59,551 nt of DNA, taken from IMG/VR virus record IMGVR_UViG_3300002053_000002, positions 1 through 59,551 of that record. One strand, given 5' to 3'. Under the pieces are notes generated by a model, which was not told the DNA's origin, searched no databases, and saw nothing but the letters and a program-made list of their open reading frames with translations. Made by a program: the position numbers and the translations under genes. Positions 56,913 to 59,551 of this stretch are shown piece after piece; the stretch's first letter is position 1, and every line of letters starts with the position of its first letter. The DNA comes from a virus.

Positions 56913-57506
56913 TTATACCTCCTCTCTTAAGTTTGATTTCCAAGATTCTTGTTGTCTTTTTACCATATTATTGTATGCAGTATCAGATGCATCTTCTTTA
57001 GGTTTATTCTCTTGAAAATTATTCAAAGAATCTGAGGACAGTTTTTCATTGCCTTCTTTACTGGAAATTTCTTCCAACTTTTCTAGTGCTCCGTCCCATC
57101 TTCCTTTAAGATAGACTTCATTACAATTGTCTAACTTACTTTTTGAACCAGGAAAAAGATGTACGATAACTGCTTTCTTAATATCGTCTTCTTTCATACT
57201 GGGTTCAATTTTGATGTTAGCCCTATTGGCTGCATCAATAACAACTAATCTTTCTTGAACTAGAGCTTCAACTTCTTCAGGTGAATTAGACTTAGCTTGT
57301 TCTACTTCTTTTTTAAGAGTTTCATTATCCTCATTGAGCTGGTCTCTTTCTGCAAGAAGAGTTGTATGATCTTCGTGTAGAGTTTTAAAATTTTCTAGAT
57401 CTTTTTTCAAGCTCTCGTTTTCTTTAGTGACGTTTTGAAATAAAGCAATCAGTTCTGCATCAGCTTGGTATTCAACGCCATCGACTGTAAACTTTTTCAA
57501 AGTCAT
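56913..57506 (-). CDS. Nested scaffold protein (internal start)
   Basis: An in-frame ATG at 57506 (MTLKKFTVDG) is preceded by AAGGAGG (57516-57522) at 9 bases, one of the best ribosome sites in the genome. It would give a 197-aa scaffold identical to the C-terminus of the protease fusion, as lambda Nu3 is to C. The coiled coil (LEERDQL-like heptads in ENETLKKEVEQAK) is fully contained. Confidence 0.8.
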   Translation of the reverse strand: MTLKKFTVDGVEYQADAELIALFQNVTKENESLKKDLENFKTLHEDHTTLLAERDQLNEDNETLKKEVEQAKSNSPEEVEALVQERLVVIDAANRANIKIEPSMKEDDIKKAVIVHLFPGSKSKLDNCNEVYLKGRWDGALEKLEEISSKEGNEKLSSDSLNNFQENKPKEDASDTAYNNMVKRQQESWKSNLREEV

Positions 57507-58649
57507 ACTGTCTTTCCTCCTTAAATTTTTTCTTTGATTATTTAAATCATCCTGACTCAAAATACCTACAGAATGAGTAGAGTCAAATCTCATTCTTGCA
57601 TCATCACCTGCCCGTCCTTTATCCACAATAGCAATGTGATTTCCCCTTATATTTCTCTGAATTTTATCATAAGGAATGCCCATCCATACACCACTTTTAT
57701 CTTCTAGATCCACAGTATATCCTGCACTTAGACCTCTCTTTCCTTCTTCCACTTCCATTATAGTATCTTCATCATTTATCAATAAAGTGTTTGATAAATG
57801 AAAAGCACTCTTTCTTACTTCTTCTCCAGAATAACCTACTTGTTCCATTTTTACATTTTTGACTGTCACAGGTTCAGTGGTATGCTCATTTGTCATAGGT
57901 AACATTTTAAATGACGACATTGAGTCATAATCAAATACTTCTTCTGGTGGCCTTAGTTCCCATTGAACGCTTCCATCTTCTAATCTATATGGAAATACTC
58001 CAATATTTGTAAAGATTGCTCTTCCAAGTAAGTAACCTTCTTCAGTTCTTTTAAAAGGTTTTTCTAAATACTCATCGTATTCTTCTTCCTCGTTATATGG
58101 CATTTCCATAAAGTCGATTCTTGCAACACTTTCCATAGAATCTTCTGATCTTCTTGTTTGACAAGCAGCCATCTTTTCTTTAGTACCTGCCCCTTCTTCT
58201 GAAAACTTTTCTTTGGTTCCGCCACCAGACATCTTTTCCATGTTAGTACCTGTTCCTCTCATCTTTAATCTGTCTTCATACATCTGATCAAGTTTTTCAT
58301 CTATCATTTGTAGAAGTTCATCTGCCGCATTTGAAATATCCGTTTCACCTTGAGCTGCTGCTCTAGATTTTGCGGCAATTACTCCACGTCTATAGATCTC
58401 TTCATCCTTTCCCCATGGATATTTATACCTTCCCTTTGTTTCTTCATTTGCATCTGTATCTTCAGCTATATGATAGGAAGCAAAGTTTTTCCAGTCGTCT
58501 CCTTCTGGACCTAACAATTTATTTCCATCGGCTCCTGTAAAAGACCATGGACTAGATTCATTTATCTTACCCTGATTGATAAATGATCTAGCCTTAGTCA
58601 TTCCTGAAGAGTAGACATTAACGGCATCTATTCTTTCTTTATCTCCCAT
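56913..58649 (-). CDS. Prohead protease-scaffold fusion (DUF2213)
   Basis: 578 aa. The N-terminal 120 residues (WSFTGADGNKLLGPEGDDW, TKGRYKYPWGKDE) are a conserved region in DUF2213 proteins. The protease domain has MLPMTNEHTTEP (His) and EEGKRGLSAGYTVDL (Ser), plus GIPYDKIQRNIRGNHIAIVDKG (in part NHIAIVDKGRAG), the expected catalytic features of herpes/HK97-type prohead proteases. Residues 380-578 form a helical, coiled-coil scaffold. Residues 130-165 hold two MxxGGGTKEKFS-like repeats. Confidence 0.88.
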   Translation of the reverse strand: MGDKERIDAVNVYSSGMTKARSFINQGKINESSPWSFTGADGNKLLGPEGDDWKNFASYHIAEDTDANEETKGRYKYPWGKDEEIYRRGVIAAKSRAAAQGETDISNAADELLQMIDEKLDQMYEDRLKMRGTGTNMEKMSGGGTKEKFSEEGAGTKEKMAACQTRRSEDSMESVARIDFMEMPYNEEEEYDEYLEKPFKRTEEGYLLGRAIFTNIGVFPYRLEDGSVQWELRPPEEVFDYDSMSSFKMLPMTNEHTTEPVTVKNVKMEQVGYSGEEVRKSAFHLSNTLLINDEDTIMEVEEGKRGLSAGYTVDLEDKSGVWMGIPYDKIQRNIRGNHIAIVDKGRAGDDARMRFDSTHSVGILSQDDLNNQRKNLRRKDSMTLKKFTVDGVEYQADAELIALFQNVTKENESLKKDLENFKTLHEDHTTLLAERDQLNEDNETLKKEVEQAKSNSPEEVEALVQERLVVIDAANRANIKIEPSMKEDDIKKAVIVHLFPGSKSKLDNCNEVYLKGRWDGALEKLEEISSKEGNEKLSSDSLNNFQENKPKEDASDTAYNNMVKRQQESWKSNLREEV

Positions 58650-58672
58650 TGTTTTCCTACCTTACAGGCAAT

Positions 58673-58882
58673 TTAATTTAAGTCTGTGCATCCCCAAAGA
58701 TTTTGAATTCTATTATATACATCATCTCTGATAATAGGATCATCAAATCTCCATCGATATTCTCTTCCGCCTACATTAAACACAATATCCCATGATGGTG
58801 GTGGTCCTACTTCATCCACGGAATCTATCATTTCTACTTTTTCTAGATTGATAGTCGGTTGTCCTTGTCTTCTTATTTTCAT
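58673..58882 (-). CDS. Small hypothetical structural-operon protein
   Basis: 69 aa, starting MKIRRQGQPT after a GGGGGAAGT ribosome site. A single beta-domain (DIVFNVGGREYRWRFDDPI) with a closing helix (VYNRIQNLWGC). No recognised family. Lies between the 118-aa gene and the protease. Confidence 0.65.
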   Translation of the reverse strand: MKIRRQGQPTINLEKVEMIDSVDEVGPPPSWDIVFNVGGREYRWRFDDPIIRDDVYNRIQNLWGCTDLN

Positions 58883-58903
58883 TGTACTTCCCCCTAAAAC
58901 ATT

Positions 58904-59260
58904 TTATAGATTATGTGAGACCACATAGTACTTTCCCGTCATCGCATTAGAACTATTATTTGTAATGGTAATTTGAAAAATATCTGATACAATTGCTCTG
59001 CTTATTGATATGTTTAATGGAGCAGTATTTACTACATAACATATATCTTGATTTATATCTGTACCAGCACCAAAATGTATACACTCAAATCGAATCCGTA
59101 CTGCGTCAACCCCATCATTAAGATGTACATATAAAGTCGCTCCTGTATGGACAGTGGTGTCATACACGTCTATAACTTGAGAAATTGCACTGCTCAAAGT
59201 TTGTATTTGATGTGAATCAAAGTCATGTAAATCGTTTTCAATTGTTATATGTTTTGGCAT
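58904..59260 (-). CDS. Small beta-rich structural protein
   Basis: 118 aa, starting MPKHITIEND. A helix (IQTLSSAISQVIDVYD) is followed by jelly-roll-like strands (HTGATLYVHLNDGV, VRIRFECIHFG, IFQITITNNSSN). It starts 16 bases after the junction-spanning fibre gene and may be a fibre-associated or decoration protein. Family not recognised. Confidence 0.65.
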   Translation of the reverse strand: MPKHITIENDLHDFDSHQIQTLSSAISQVIDVYDTTVHTGATLYVHLNDGVDAVRIRFECIHFGAGTDINQDICYVVNTAPLNISISRAIVSDIFQITITNNSSNAMTGKYYVVSHNL

Positions 59261-59275
59261 CTCTTATACTCCTTA

Positions 59276-59551
59276 TTATACGACCGTTGTTATTAAATTT
59301 CCATCATTATCAACCGATAATCTGTAATATGTACCGTTAGGGGATTTCAATACTAACTCTGTACCAACATTAACCTCATTGTCGTTATCATCTCTAACGG
59401 TCATCTGTGTATCAAAATCTATTGACGTTTCGTGAGTATAATTTGTTGTAAATAATCCATACTGCGGTAATGTAGCATGATTTTCAAGATCAATTATTAC
59501 TGATGGTATAACATCAAAATCCTCATAGTCAAGATATACAGGATCAGGCGT
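59276..59551 (-). CDS. Large fibre-like structural protein (3' end, continues from base 1 side)
   Basis: The same frame as the gene at 1-2972 enters from the window edge and ends at TAA 59276-59278 (last residues NLITTVV). The last 104 bases duplicate the start of the window. With one copy removed the whole protein is 1,047 aa. The C-terminal 55 residues look like a small beta hairpin domain (TELVLKSPNGTYYRLSVDN). Confidence 0.85.
   Translation of the reverse strand, partial: TPDPVYLDYEDFDVIPSVIIDLENHATLPQYGLFTTNYTHETSIDFDTQMTVRDDNDNEVNVGTELVLKSPNGTYYRLSVDNDGNLITTVV
59448..59551. repeat. Terminal direct repeat, right copy
   Basis: Identical to bases 1-104. It defines the circular unit as 59,447 bp and shows that this window is one complete genome plus the overlap. 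Confidence 0.95.

Noticed and set aside
1-59551. tRNA genes
   Set aside because: No cloverleaf with a T-loop GGTTCRA-type box was found in the intergenic regions by eye; a tRNAscan run would settle it.
1-59551. Lysogeny module (integrase, CI/Cro, excisionase)
   Set aside because: No tyrosine or serine recombinase motif was seen. The small HTH proteins alone do not prove lysogeny.

Overview
This window is an essentially complete tailed-phage genome that closes into a circle. Its last 104 bases repeat its first 104, and a 1,047-codon minus-strand gene runs in frame across that join, so the unit length is 59,447 bp. The DNA is AT-rich, genes are tightly packed with strong AGGAGG-type ribosome sites, and TAA, TAG and TGA all act as stops. 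A tail sheath, tail tube, baseplate J/W proteins and a spike show a simple contractile-tailed phage (myovirus morphology) with a Pam3-like baseplate. An outer-membrane FadL-type barrel and other envelope proteins point to a Gram-negative host; the host cannot be named from the sequence (a low-GC spirochaete-like bacterium is only a guess). I see no integrase, CI-type repressor, tRNA, CRISPR array or insertion sequence, so a lytic lifestyle is likely.

Layout. (1) 11837 down to 1 and on through the join, minus strand: packaging (TerS-like, an Acb2/Tad1-type cyclic-nucleotide sponge, TerL), portal, MuF-like head protein, a terminator, then two very large fibre-like proteins. (2) 59551 down to 52.7 kb, minus: prohead protease with nested scaffold, cement protein, major capsid protein, head-tail connectors. 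(3) 52.7 to 39.8 kb, minus: sheath, tube, tail chaperones with a probable -1 frameshift, tape measure, baseplate, spike, two Asp-box receptor-binding paralogues, holin-like proteins. (4) 11.8-13.6 kb: three single-gene minus-strand units and one plus-strand unit whose promoters share one operator-like dyad. (5) 14.4-15.4 kb: a non-coding, repeat-rich block that is the best replication-origin candidate. (6) 15.4-39.2 kb, plus: small early proteins, the FadL-like barrel, a lysin candidate, HU, AEP-type primase, SF1 helicase, a DNA-modification cluster, DNA polymerase I, nucleases, an SNF2 helicase, a PspC-like protein, an SSB candidate and ATP-dependent DNA ligase.

The most interesting system lies at 26.4-31.3 kb. 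A TAGT-like glycosyltransferase, an aGPT-PPlase-type (DNA-glycosylase-fold) protein, a radical SAM/SPASM enzyme, an HD 5'-deoxynucleotidase, a thymidylate-synthase homologue and a dCMP deaminase-like protein are encoded head to tail. The thymidylate-synthase homologue has Asp where dUMP enzymes have Asn, exactly as in T4 dCMP hydroxymethylase. This suggests that the phage makes a modified cytosine nucleotide, incorporates it with its own polymerase and then elaborates it on DNA with an unusual set of enzymes. With the cyclic-nucleotide sponge, this gives the phage two likely anti-defence layers.
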